Translations under genes and position numbers: made by a program
Notes under the pieces: generated by a model
The model's database searches: none
What the model was told of the DNA's origin: nothing
The model's input: only the letters and a program-made list of their open reading frames with translations
In this document: piece by piece, positions 1 to 13,000 of the stretch
Numbering within the stretch: position 1 is the stretch's first letter
Layout of the letters: each line of letters opens with the position of its first letter
Assembly (NCBI RefSeq): GCF_000150275.1
Contig: NW_002060958.1
Coordinates: 1,029,281-1,093,280 of the forward strand
Origin: Trichoplax adhaerens
Lineage: Eukaryota > Placozoa > Uniplacotomia > Trichoplacea > Trichoplacidae
DNA length: 64,000 nt
Reading direction: 5' to 3'

Positions 1-82
1 AATTTGTATCATGAAATCGCTCATGTCTAATAATTATAGAATCAATTTCAAATAAATTACAACTGGCTATCTCTTTCAATAG

Positions 83-3000
83 GTATTGAGCAATTACGTA
101 ATGCTATCGCTAGCTTCCATAAACGCTATGATGGACTCGATTTTTCTGCTGACCAAATTATTGTAGCTCCTGGTAGTAAGGAACTACTCTTTTTAACAAT
201 GCTTGTTATGGATGCAGGTTTGTCGTTACCTTTTAAAATCCAAATTGTCGATATCGTTTAATTGTTTTAGAGAGAAGGCGACGATGATGTCGTTCTATAC
301 TCGTTAACTTGAATACATCCATTTCCTTTGCTAATATCATAATTCATTTTCCATAGATATCATAGTTCCATCTCCAACTTGGACAACCTATTTACCACAA
401 AGTAAACTAGCGGGAAGGAAATCGATTATCTTAAGCTCTCGCTTTGAAGATGAATGGCGCTTAACCCCAGAAATTTTAGACAAGGTAATCAATATTACCA
501 TGATAATAAGTAAAATATTTTAATGACGTACAATTATAAACTATCCCTTGAGCAAGAACAAGGATAACTATAGGTTAATTTAGTAACATCTTAATCCGCG
601 ATAAACTATTGAAAAGGAATAAAATCAGAACAATTGTTTCATAATGTTTATAAATATATCTTGATCGTCTAGGCCATTAACGAACAATGCACCAACGCCA
701 ATAAAGTACTAATTTTCTGCAATCCAGATAATCCCAGTATGCAACATAGCAAATTAAAACAGTAATTAAGAAATTTATTGTACTTCTAATAATTACAGTA
801 CTGTAGTCATTATGTAAATATTGAAATGAATATACTGCAGCATGCTAAATTTGCTGTATTGACTAAACGTATTCTTACATACACACAGCCGGAACGTCTT
901 ATACAGAGCAGCAACTAACAGAGCTCAGGTCAGAAAATATTTTATAATCAGTATTAGAGACGATTAACTGCTGCACAGTAGTATTCTTGCAAATACGGCA
1001 CTACTGCTATATTGTTGCTCATTTATCGATCGTAGCTATAATATTTGAATACTTGTGAATATCGTGTAGCACATATCAACATCATTATAATTGCTACTCG
1101 TAAAATCGTTGATTTAATCGTTAAATCTTAACAGTAAAGTCCTGCGAAAGCATTCGGTTATCGTCCTTTCAGATGAAATTTACGGAAGGACAAATTATAA
1201 AAATGCTCACCTTTCCATTGCTAAGGTAACTTGGAGTAGGAGATATGTTTCTTGACCTATGGAGATAGATAGTATTATGGTATTTAATATAATATCAATT
1301 GTCTGGGATAGTACTTTGATTCCTAGCTCAGTTAGCGTTTTGATATTGATCTTATTTTCTAGTTTTACAAAGAAGGCACGATCTTAATGTCAGGCTTATC
1401 AAAATGGGCTTCCCTTGGAGGTTGGCGGGTAAGTCGTAGTTAGATTTTCTTGTCATATTATTACAGTAACAAATTACGGTAACTGGACTAACATGTATCT
1501 AGGTTGGTTACGCAATATATCCGAAAGAATTAGCTGAAGTGCAAAGTGCTGTCAGAAGCGCTGGCAGTCACACATACTCATGCACCTCTGCCCCTATTCA
1601 ATATGCCGTAGCAGATGTAATTAAAATGATTAACGAAATTAGCGTTCTTTTCTATGCGCTACTATAGAACTTTCTCTATAGTAAATTATTTGTAATAACC
1701 TGATAATAATAATTGTGGCAAAAAGTTAATAATTATATCTTTAATGTCTACAGGTTTTACAAAATTTTGAAGCTTGTGATACATATATATATCATATTAA
1801 GCGTATTTTGGAAGCGGTTTCTAAGTACTGCTATGAGTAAGTAACTCTTGGTTATAAATGATATCTTTAAGTGATCTATCGTCGACCTAAAAAAAACAGT
1901 ATTTACGCAGGACGACTGACGATTATCGAGTAATGATATTGGCTGACAAGTTATATCTTTGGATGATACGTTAATAATTATTATAGACTAATACGACGAA
2001 TTTGTTTAAACGTTATATTTGTTATACATGCATTGTACTACCTATCGGGAGTTGCAGTAACGCTTGCGGCTAGATAAATTCAGTCATGCTTGATGTATAA
2101 CATAGCATAAGTAGTCTCATTGTTTGTGCTTACCCATAATTAAGCATGCTATATTTTTAAATATCTGTTTTGCTATATGGTTATTCAGTAACGTGATATT
2201 CCAAATTGTTCATTTAGGCAGCTAACAAGTGTTGGCGTAAAGTGTATACAATCAACTGGTGGATTTTATATGCTACCTGATTTTGAGGTGAGTGGTGGTG
2301 TTCTTTGACTTGAAGCCTAAGGATCGCAGAGTAGTTGAATCAACTATATAATGAAGCATACATAGCAAGATTTATGCGTTCTCGTTACGTTTATCTATTT
2401 AAATAACATCTACACAAGCATTTTATAGATGTAAGGTGTGTATAACATTTAGTGCTGTATAATATACGCATTTAGGTAATCAGACCAGGCTTGGAGAAAA
2501 ATAATATCACGACTTGCCAAGAAATGTGTGAGGACTTGTTTCAAAAGCGTTCCGTTGTGGTAAGTGATATCGACAATTCTAAATTATTGTTATTGACGAT
2601 ATATAAAGTACATAAAGTACGCACTGTAGGCTATTTATTGTAATATCCAGTTGACAAAATTTAGCGTTATGTCAGCAGATTATTGCGCAATATTACTTCT
2701 CTTGTGATTTGATGTAAAAATATTATGTCATACGTAGCAAATTATAATTTAGTGCTACGTTTTACAGTAGCAGAAGGCGAACAACTAAGATTTCATTGTC
2801 ATATCTTTTCGATCGATTCCTATGCAATGCATGGTAATGATAGAGACCTCACCTTTCTCTTATTAGGTTATGGCTGGCGGACCAGCGTTTCTTCGCCCCT
2901 TGAAAGAGCTCACTGTCCGTTTGTGTTACATAGACTTTGACGGTAGGTATCCATTTTGCTATCTACTTAAATTGATAGCGTTTAAAATGCTCAGTAATTA

Positions 3001-3155
3001 CCAACAATAAAATAAAACAATATCTGGCTGATAATCTATTGATAGGTACATTAGCTCTAAATGAAAGTATCAATATTGGACCTGATAAGCCACTCACTCG
3101 TGAATTTGTAGAACAGTTTTGCAGCCATCAAGCAGAAGGAATAAAGGTTCCATAA
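83..3155 (+). CDS. Class I/II PLP-dependent aminotransferase, 12 exons visible, 5' partial
   Basis: Exons: 83-217, 357-484, 673-736, 889-928, 1135-1225, 1363-1428, 1503-1616, 1754-1836, 2218-2287, 2476-2559, 2867-2942, 3046-3155 (stop TAA 3153-3155). All junctions are GT-AG and the phases close. The product is a fold-type I transaminase that should move an amino group between an amino acid and a 2-oxo acid using pyridoxal phosphate. Visible hallmarks are NPDNP (cofactor/substrate loop), SDEIYG (Asp that pairs with the pyridine nitrogen, and Tyr), SGLSKWASLGGWRVGY (Schiff-base Lys) and VRLCYIDFDG with the C-terminal substrate-carboxylate Arg. It reads like the aspartate/aromatic-type subgroup, but the substrate cannot be told from sequence. 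The visible part starts at GIEQLR, so the first exon or exons lie left of the window. There is no membrane segment. AATAAA occurs near 3651. Confidence 0.9.
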
Positions 3156-4383
3156 TTTCATTAATGTGACAAAGATATTATTCAAACTGAAAATTGATAT
3201 TCAATTTACATACATATTTTTTTGTGGAAAAATAGGCCATTGTGGATTGGGTCAAGAGCTATTTGTAATGGATGTTATCAGTGGAAATCCCTAATATAGC
3301 AATATGTTATTTATGTGAGCGTAAAATAATTTTCCTCTTATGCTGTCATGCTGAAATATGCCTATAGATTGTAATGGGATTAGTCCATGTCCATCAATCA
3401 TTCATCTTATTGGATGATGCTATTTTATTTCTTCTTCGTAAGGCAAAATATCATTTTAATAATGATTATTACGACCGTCAATCCAACTTGTGTAGTATTT
3501 TTGTTAAATAACTTTTTGATACTCATGTATCAATTTATGACGTATCATTAAGTTTTAAATATTGTGATTTTATCAATTAAATACCAAAGCAATCTTGCAT
3601 GTGTATAATTTGTTGGATTTAATTTATATTGAGTTATGATATAATATATAATAAAATGCCAAATAGCTTTATTGTCTTGGTCTATCTCGTAGACTATAGA
3701 ATGGCTTCCTTTGTGTAGATTTGGTCATGACGTAGAATGATGAGATGGGAGCAGAAGACTATCATAGCTAGCGTCAGTATCCTTATACCATCAAGCTATA
3801 CTGTAGCTGTTTATTTTATCAAACACTGTGAATAGTTGGGAAATAGTCTATTTCAGTTTTTTATTCAGACTATATACTAAGAAAGGGGTATTCCTCTCTC
3901 TACTGTACATACTCTATGCTACATTTTATTGCTAGTGCTTCTAATACAGCAGTACTATATCCATCCTTTCTGTATCAGGTAAGTAGAGATGGTGATATCG
4001 TCTTTATGAACGATTTGCAATATGGGGGTAGACTTTAATTATTGTAAACTCTCTCATTATACTAGACTATAAATACTGTACAGTATGGAAACAGAAATCA
4101 ACTGGACGACTATTGTACAATATGCAGTATGCTGTAAATGAATCCTATTCCTTGATGCACGATAGTGGTACGTTTATAGTGTGCTGTACAGCACGTAATG
4201 CGGGTCATTGAATCGACGACTATGGAATGGTAATTCGTGAAAATGGAAATTTTCATCATTTATCCTTGTTACTGGTGTCCATTGCCTATCAATGGTGCTA
4301 CCAGTCCGGATAAAATGAGGCAAGAAAATGTCCATATTACTGAATTGACGGTATTTAGTATGGTATTACACCGCTTAATGGAT
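3156..4383. other. Intergenic, no gene seen
   Basis: AT-rich spacer between the aminotransferase stop and the satellite-like array. All frames are closed at short intervals and I see no splice-linked exons. It contains one isolated ATACTGTACAGTATGG palindrome near 4074. Confidence 0.6.
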
Positions 4384-6570
4384 GTTGTATAAGATTGTGT
4401 CGATGGATTCATAATGAGTGTCGCCGTTTCTGTAGAAATTTGTCCCACTTTGGTGTCAAGACTTTTGAGCAGCTTGAATCGCTATCAAGCCTAATGGTGA
4501 AAAAATTGTATCCAGGATTCCAGGGTATAAGATTGTGTAGATGAATTCATAATAAGTGTCGTTTTTTCCCTAGAAATTTATCGCACTTTGGTGCCAAAAC
4601 TTTTGAGCAGCTTAAATCGCTATCAAGCCTGATACCGAAAAATTGTATCCAAGGTATAAGATTATTTATGTCATATAGATGGATTCATAATAAGTGTCGT
4701 TATTTCTGTCGAAATTTGTGGCACTTTGGTGCCAAGACTTTTGAGCAGCTAGAATCGCTATCAAGCCTGATGGCGAAAAATTGTATCCAGGATTTCAGGG
4801 TATAAGATTGTGTAGATGAATTTATAATAAGTGTCGTTGTTTCTGTAGAAATTTGTGGCAGTTTGGTGCCAAGACTTTTGAGCAGCTTGAATCGCTATCA
4901 AGCCTGGATGGCGAAAAATTGTATCCAAGGTTTATATAAGGTTATTCATGTCATATCGATGGATTCATAATAAGTGTCGTTGTTTCTGTAGAAATTTGTC
5001 GTACTTTGGTGCCAAGACTTTTGAGCAGCTTGAATCGCTATCAAGCCTGGATGGCGAAAAATTGTATCTAGGGTATAAGATTGTGTAGATGAATTCATAA
5101 TCAGTGTCGTTGTTTCTGTAGAAATTTGTCGTATTTTGGTGCCAAGACTTTTGAGCAACTAGAATCGCTATCAAGCCTGATGGCGAAAAATTGTATCCAG
5201 GATTTCAGGGTATAAGATTGTGTAGATGAATTTATAATAAGTGTCGTTGTTTCTGTAGAAATTTGTCGCACTTTGGTGCCAAGACTTTTGAGCAGCTTGA
5301 ATCGCTATCAAGCCTGGATGGCGAAAAATTGTATCTAGGGTGTAAGATTGTGTAGATGAATTCATAATCAGTGTCGTTGTTTCTGTAGAAATTTGTCGTA
5401 TTTTGGTGCCAAGACTTTTGAGCAGCTAGCATCGCTATCAAGCCTGATGGCGAAAAATTGTATCCAGGATTTCAGGGTATAAGATTGTGTAGATGAATTT
5501 ATAATAAGTGTCGTTGTTTCTGTAGAAATTTGTAGCACTTTGGTGCCAAGATTTTTGAGCAGCTTGAATCGCTGTCAAGCCTGGATGGCGAAAAATTGTA
5601 TCCAAGGTTTATTTATATAAGATTATTCATGTCATATCGATGGATTCATAATAAGTGTCGTTGTTTCTGTAGAAATTTGTCGTACTTTGGTGCCAAGACT
5701 TTTGAGCAGCTTGAATCGCTATCAAGCCTGGATGGCGAAAAATTGTATCTAGGGTATAAGATTGTGTAGATGAATTCATAATCAGTGTCGTTGTTTCTGT
5801 AGAAATTTGTCGTATTTTGGTGCCAAGACTTTTGAGCAACTAGCATCGCTATCAAGCCTGATGGCGAAAAATTGTATCCAGGATTTCAGGGTATAAGATT
5901 GTGTAGATGAATTTATAATAAGTGTCGTTGTTTCTGTAGAAATTTGTCGCACTTTGGTGCCAAGACTTTTGAGCAGCTTGAATCGCTATCAAGCCTGGAT
6001 GGCGAAAAATTGTATCTAGGGTGTAAGATTGTGTAGATGAATTCATAATCAGTGTCGTTGTTTCTGTAGAAATTTGTCGTATTTTGGTGCCAAGACTTTT
6101 GAGCAGCTAGCATCGCTATCAAGCCTGATGGCGAAAAATTGTATCCAGGATTTCAGGGTATAAGATTGTGTAGATGAATTTATAATAAGTGTCGTTGTTT
6201 CTGTAGAAATTTGTAGCACTTTGGTGCCAAGATTTTTGAGCAGCTTGAATCGCTGTCAAGCCTGGATGGCGAAAAATTGTATCCAAGGTTTATTTATATA
6301 AGATTATTCATGTCATATCGATGGATTCATAATAAGTGTCGTTGTTTCTGTAGAAATTTGTCGTACTTTGGTGCCAAGACTTTTGAGCAGCTTGAATCGC
6401 TGTCAAGCCTGGATGGCGAAAAATTGTATCTAGGGTATAAGATTGTGTAGATGAATTCATAATCAGTGTCGTTGTTTCTATAGAAATTTGTCGTATTTTG
6501 GTGCCAAGACTTTTGAGCAGCTTGAATCGCTATCAAGCCTGATGGCGAAAAATTGTATCCAGGGTTTCAA
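4384..6570. repeat. Tandem array of 130-147 base monomers with a 681-base higher-order repeat
   Basis: About 16 monomers share a core running from GTGTCGTTGTTTCTGTAG through TTTGGTGCCAAGACTTTTGA to GATGGCGAAAAATTGTATCC. The GTGTCG landmark recurs at 4418, 4556, 4694, 4831, 4974, 5104, 5241, 5371, 5508, 5655, 5785, 5922, 6052, 6189, 6336 and 6466. The spacing pattern 130/137/130/137/147 then repeats, so five-monomer blocks start at 4974, 5655 and 6336, exactly 681 apart. The first four monomers are more diverged and evenly spaced. Short minus-strand reading frames inside are copies of the repeat, not genes. Confidence 0.97.
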
Positions 6571-6782
6571 TTTGAGTAGCCGCTGCTGATACGGTCAGTC
6601 CGGTCCGGTCCGGCCCGTTTCTTTTTTTAGAGTATATACTGTAGTAGAGCAAGGTAGTCAATACTGCATATTGGGCTCTATCGTTATCACCAAACAAGAA
6701 AAAGAATAACAGAGTTTGGTATGGAATGCATTTGAGAAGCGCAGACACAAAGAGAGCGTGAGGACACAGTGCAAAGCACTGG

Positions 6783-6891
6783 GCTACAGTGTACAGTACA
6801 GTAGTGTACTGTACTCAGTGTACAGTGTACAGTGTACAGTACTGAACAACGTTACAGTGGCTAGTAGCGTACCGTACTGTACTGTGCTATC
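6783..6891. promoter_or_regulatory. CTGTA/TACAG palindromic array upstream of SMARCC
   Basis: Dense overlapping GTACAG, CTGTAC and GTGTAC units form self-complementary strings such as TGTACAGTACAGTA. The array ends about 185 bases before the SMARCC start codon and is GC-richer than the flanks. Just left of it, near 6595-6620, is a CGGTCCGGTCCGG tract. A promoter role is inferred from position and from recurrence at other gene starts. Confidence 0.5.
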
Positions 6892-7074
6892 GTTACGTAC
6901 ATTACCCAAACACGATCTCACGGATAAGGATACACTATACGATTCTCCTAGCAAGATTGACGGTATCTTATCCACGCCAAACAGCCATTCTGGTGTCTTT
7001 ATACGCCTGCGCAGTCAGCACAGTAATACCCAATTCCGTTGCCGTTGTCCACTAGGGATAAAATCGCTACAAAA

Positions 7075-10000
7075 ATGGCGGCAAGAAAGAAAGACGGTGG
7101 ACCTGATCCAAAATATTTCGAATGGGGCGATACTCTGGCTAAATATGAAGTATTACGAGAATGGCTAGCTAAAAATTACAAAAAGGTAAAGAGATGGATA
7201 GTTAAATTGATTTTCTACCTTGTCTATTGGCAGTCAACCATTCCTATACATTACACGTGGTTGAATTTTACTGTCCACTACTCTGTGTACCTACTGTCTT
7301 GAGGAGACAAAAGGCTTGATACAATATTCATGGAGAAGGATGAGGACAGTCTTTTCCTTCTGCTATGATAAAGCTTATTTATGCAGTTGTAGAATGATGT
7401 AGAACAAGTGCTGTTTAATAAGAGCGAGGATAGAAGAGGAAAGATTAACTTACAAGAAAGTACAATGTAGTCGATAGGTCAAGAGAGAGAGAGAGAGAGA
7501 GAGTCATCTTCAAGACAACAGGATGACTGTCGCTACTTTTCTACTGGATGTTGTGCTGGCCAATTTGCATCTCTTTGCATGCTCTATTCACATGGATATC
7601 TAATCATCATTCATTCACATTTTAGTACTTGCAGAATGAATCAGTCACCAATAAAACCTTGGCTACGTTAACCATGAACTTACTACAGTTCCAAGAGGTA
7701 AGAAAAATTGCAGTCATGGATTAGCCAAAGTAGAAAATGCAAAATCATTCTCGATATCACCTATTGTCATGAATTTCACTCATGTTGTCATACTATTAGT
7801 ATCCACTAGTGATGGTGATGCCATGCTAGGTTTCAACTCGATCATCTATTACTGATGGTCATCAATGATTCTAAAGGAAGCAAGCAAGCTTGCTTAACGG
7901 TTTATTTTTCTACCCTTCAATGGATAGGATACTTTTGGTAAAGGATCCAATAATCCTCCGTTGCCTAAATTACCTGTAAGGGAGTATCATGCTAAATTCC
8001 ACATCAAAGATTGATTGAACTCTATTAGCTTATGAGATTACCGTCGTTCAATATCGGAAGGATAACTCTTCACTTATACTATTGATCCAGTACTGTACAA
8101 AGTTGTTGCCACTACTCTGCTTTACTGACAATAATGAAGAAATACTATTTTCTGAATGCGATATCATTTCCCTTCTAGATTAAGTTATTCTATAATTATA
8201 CACCTGGCGGATCGTTATGCCACATCCTAGCGACAGCCTACAAATGGAAAGTTGAACAAGGATGGTATGTTCATTGGATATCATAGTACTGTTGGATTAA
8301 TTTACAGGATGCAATTTCTAAAAGAAAGAAGAGTATTGTGTACACTGATCCAGTCTCATGCTATCATCATCTTTACCCAGTTGAAACAATCCACTCTACT
8401 GTATTGAATAGTAAATCGAAACCAGCATGAGCAATGGCTACATTTTTATAATTTATCTTCAATAAATAGGTTAGCAGTACTCGATACCATGGATCCTTTA
8501 ATTATAATTGGCAAGCAGCATCAGTGATAAACTTGATTTATGAACAATCCTAATCGCTCGTATAGATACGCGTATACACAATTTCATTGCAGTATAGATG
8601 TAGTAGTGTTTTAAATAGTATCTGCCGGGTAAACGGTAGAAGACAAAATACAACTGTTGTCGCTTGCAATTTACTTTTCTCTATGTTGATCATCATTGCT
8701 GATGATGTGAAGTAAGATGAACATAAGACTGTAAAGAGGATTGTCGCTTCTTAATTAATTAAATCTTCAATAGCTTGATCATAATTCTGGTAATGGAGTA
8801 AGATTAACATAGATGTGGAAAGGTGATTGTCGCTTTAATAGAGTACTCTGTATTTTTAAACCATTTCTGTGAATGAGGCAAGATTAAGATAGATCTGCAA
8901 TGCCTATGATCGCTTTCATGATTTTCAAACTAGCATCCATTATTATGATGCAGTATTCAGTTATGCCCTGATTTCTATAGACGTTACATGTTATATATAG
9001 CTGTGTAAATAAACTCTTGCTATTACCAAAGGGTCATCATGTTTTCGTTCATATTGAATTTCAATATTGTTTTCTTGTGCGTGATGCAACCGAATCGACA
9101 TAAGCAACAACGATAACATAGTATCCATGTTAATGTTATTGTATGTACTCTCTCCTATCTCATGTAGGCGCCGATTTGATTTCCAATCACCCTCACGGGT
9201 TGACCGCAATGTCGAAATGTTTATCAATATACAGAAAATATTGTTACAGAACAAGTTGCTAACCTTTCCTTTGGTTTACATTGTTGATTCTGTCGATCAA
9301 AAATTAAGGGAAAAATTGATAGCCATTGTCAAAAAGTACCAGGTTATTAATAGAGTAGTAATCCAGAATGTATGATCAAATTTAATTGTGCAATAAATAA
9401 TAGCAATGATGTAGTAGTCTTGTAGGTAAGTATTGAAAGATTGAAATAAATATTTTGAAACGAAACAGGCGCTGTTGCTTATATTGCTAATATCGCAATG
9501 TCTTCATGTTTTACATCATAACTTTATTATGCTTTTAACATAGGGATCTATTGTTGATCAAATAAACGTAGCCACACATGTGGTCTATCCACCTCCGCCT
9601 CCAATTCCTGATGGTAAGGGACTAAAATTAGATTTGCTTTATTTACAAGTAGATCAAACGTTGAGTGACTTGGTTCTAACGACAGGTAGCATAGATTCTG
9701 CATTTTTATTGCGTCATATATTAGTCATAATTTGTAATCATTATTAAAACGTAAGTCAGGAGAGATTCGAATGTACATTATATATTGGATAATTTTAATG
9801 AAAGTATAAAAAGTAAAAATGTTATGTCCTTTTTATTGAACTATAAACGTTTCCTTACTCAAGACGAATAAAAGCTTGCGTAATTCTTACAGCGGTTGAG
9901 TAAATGAACAGTAAGCTAATACATTAGTTCTAAGTGAATTAGTGCAGTGGACATAGCAAATATATCAACAAGCATCATTTAATTTCTATAGATTAATCAA

Positions 10001-13000
10001 TAGTTTTTGTATTAATCAGGATACGTACTGCCATAAGCTGTTACTAATATTAGAAATAAAATATTTTACTACTATCACTGCTGTATATTTCTTGAGATAG
10101 AGTTAGGTGTAAATGTAACGAAGTTGAATCTATCTTGATTTGTTTGAATGAACATTTTTGTCTCATCATGTAGAGGATTGGTTGAGACCTTTGCATAAAA
10201 GGAACAATTTAGTGTTAGTCCATTGGTGGTACTTTCCTGATAGGTAAGTTGGATAGAAATGAGGAAATTTAGCGATGCCTGACATAATTGGAAACTTGAG
10301 AAATCTCAGCGGCAAAAATTTGTTGTATTGTAGCTATGATACTTGGGTCCCTGAAAACGATATTGAAGAAGAACCGGAACCGCAGCCGCTTCATGTTGGG
10401 CAGTGGGAGGTAATAAAAGAAAATTTAGGAATATGATTTTGCGTAGTTTCTGGGTATACTCATTGATTTCTCTGCTTAAATATTAAGCTTTTGCAGTACC
10501 TTATTGATAATGTTGATTACTATGTAATTAATTTAGGTAAATAGTAGATGGTTGACTGATTTGGATATCTTCCACGAATGGATGAATGAAGAAGATTATG
10601 AGATACAGGATGGAGAATCGGAAATTCAGCATTCTCCTGTAATATATTGTATTACTCTGTTACGAGCTTCAGTTACATGTATGGAAAGTAATCATTGTGT
10701 CGTTACTAATTTACTGATTTCGCTATAATTTCATAACAGGAATTAGAAGCAAATACTAAACGTAAAAGTGAAATGCGACGTGGTACGATACTTTATGTTT
10801 GTATCATTATATTTTTATCAATATTTAATATTTTTCGTTAATAATGGTAGGACGAGGACGTCGGCGAGGTGCTAGAAATGTCCCTATGGAGGTTATATGC
10901 ATGCGAAATCATTCCTGTTACGTAATGAAACATATTCATGACTGCTGACTCAATAATTATATTTATATGTAATTTATGACTAAATCTAAAGGTTACCGAA
11001 ACGCCAAGTCTAACTATGACAGTACGAAAAAGAAAGAAGTCGCCTTCACCTGAAAATGCCAAGAAAAAAAAGAAAATCAGGTCGGTTGTGACCCTGGCAG
11101 GGTATTAAAGCGTGTTTGCACGACATAGAAAGTAGATGCTAAAGGATAACATACATATTAGTGGATTTATCGTTATGATTAACGGTAATCAGATTAAGAA
11201 ATAACAGCAGAAGAGCAATCTGTTACAAAGTACTTCAGATTTAGAAAATTAAAGATAAATTTATATTGCCTGTAATATTCGGTAGAAAGTAATTCTCAAT
11301 TAATCTTATTTCTTTATAGTGTTATTACAGAAGATTTAACGAAAGACATGGAAAATCCCCCTCCTGTTCCTAATGTAAGTCTTTAATTTAGTCTTTAAAA
11401 TTTGTCTTTTTCTGTTAACGTTGCAATTTTTTATCGCAATTCTAGGTTAAGGAAGTTGCAATTCCGCCAGAAGGTTAGATAACAATTTAATTCCGTTATT
11501 GACACGAATAATATTATTAAACGGGTTGATTTATTGTACACTAACTATATGATAATTTACTTCTGAATGCTAACACGTAGCGTCGCGTGAAAGTGATTTT
11601 ACCCCCAGTCGCAGCGGACAATTAACGGACATTGGCAGCGGTAATTACTAGTTATAATTAACGAAACTACTAATTTTTACTGATAAATTTAATATTTACT
11701 ACGTTACTTTCTAATATTTTAGTTGGTTCTGATAATGCATTGAATACGTCTAATATTGAAAGTACAGGTATGATTTTAGTAACGGATTCATTAGCGTCAA
11801 AATTTTTTGATTATTCATGATTTTTTTTGTGGTTTATATATATGTATCTAGATATAAAAGCCAAGCCTGCAACCAACGTTACTACAAGCACCACAGTAGT
11901 ACGATCTTCATCTAAGGTTCTACCGAATTAATAACAATATACCTTTATTAGCAGTAATATTTGCTTAAAAAAATTTTTCATTTTTAAAACAGCAGGGAGA
12001 AATTTGGCTTGATGGAGCTTTAGAACCGGTACAGCCTGGAGAGGACCTTCGTATAGAAGCTGTTGAACAAGCACACGTTATCGTAATACCGAGCTATTCG
12101 GCATGGTTTGATTATAATAGGTAAGTCTGTACGGACACTCTAGACCTAAAATAATTTGCAACTTGTTACGTTTTTTGTGAGCGATTAAGTTAAAATCATG
12201 ATTTTTGAATTTTAGCGTTCATGCTATTGAGAAACGAGCCTTACCAGAATTTTTTACTGGCCGAAATAAATCTAAGTCGCCTGAAATGTAATTAAGATGG
12301 ATGATAGACCCTACCTATTCTTACAATCCTACTGTTAAATAAAATTGCGATAACAACCTTTTTAATATAACTTATCTAACTTTGTAGCTATTCAGCTTAC
12401 CGAAATTTTATGGTTGATACATATCGTCTTAATCCTGGAGAATATTTAACATGCACTGCATGCAGAAGGAATTTAGCCGGGGATGTTTGCGCTATTTTAC
12501 GGTAATAGCTGATTGTAGTAGCGGTTAATAGTGGTAATGACAGTTTTAGTAATTGTTTCATGTGTTAATTCTGTTATTTGTATCTATTTCATAGTGTTCA
12601 CGGTTTTCTGGAACAATGGGGACTAATTAATTACCAAGTCGACAGAGAACTAAAGCCTAGCCCTATGGGACCACCATCTACCTCCCATTTTCATGTTCTA
12701 GCTGATACACCATCTGGCTTACAGCCTGTATTGCCTCCAAAGCCTGCAACCGTATGCATAAAATTATATACTAACTAGCTTTTTACTCTTTACTAAATTT
12801 TCTCATTGCTTAATAAACCAATATTTGTAGAAAGCTGTTGATCAAATGATAACCTTTAACAATAATACTACCAAAAGCGAAGGACAGGATAAAAGTGATA
12901 GTCTAACCAATTATGGGTAAGCATAATACAACCAATGCAGATATCACATCCTTTTTTATAGTTAGATTAATTTGTTCGTATTCATATATATTTACTAATT

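Noticed and set aside
4946-6536. Minus-strand frames of 64-71 codons
   Set aside because: They recur in step with the tandem repeat and encode the same peptide in each unit; they have no start context or splice support.
6716-7302. Plus-strand frames of 150 and 87 codons at the SMARCC start
   Set aside because: The first runs through the palindromic array. The second contains the true SMARCC exon 1 but begins at a TTG and runs into intron 1.
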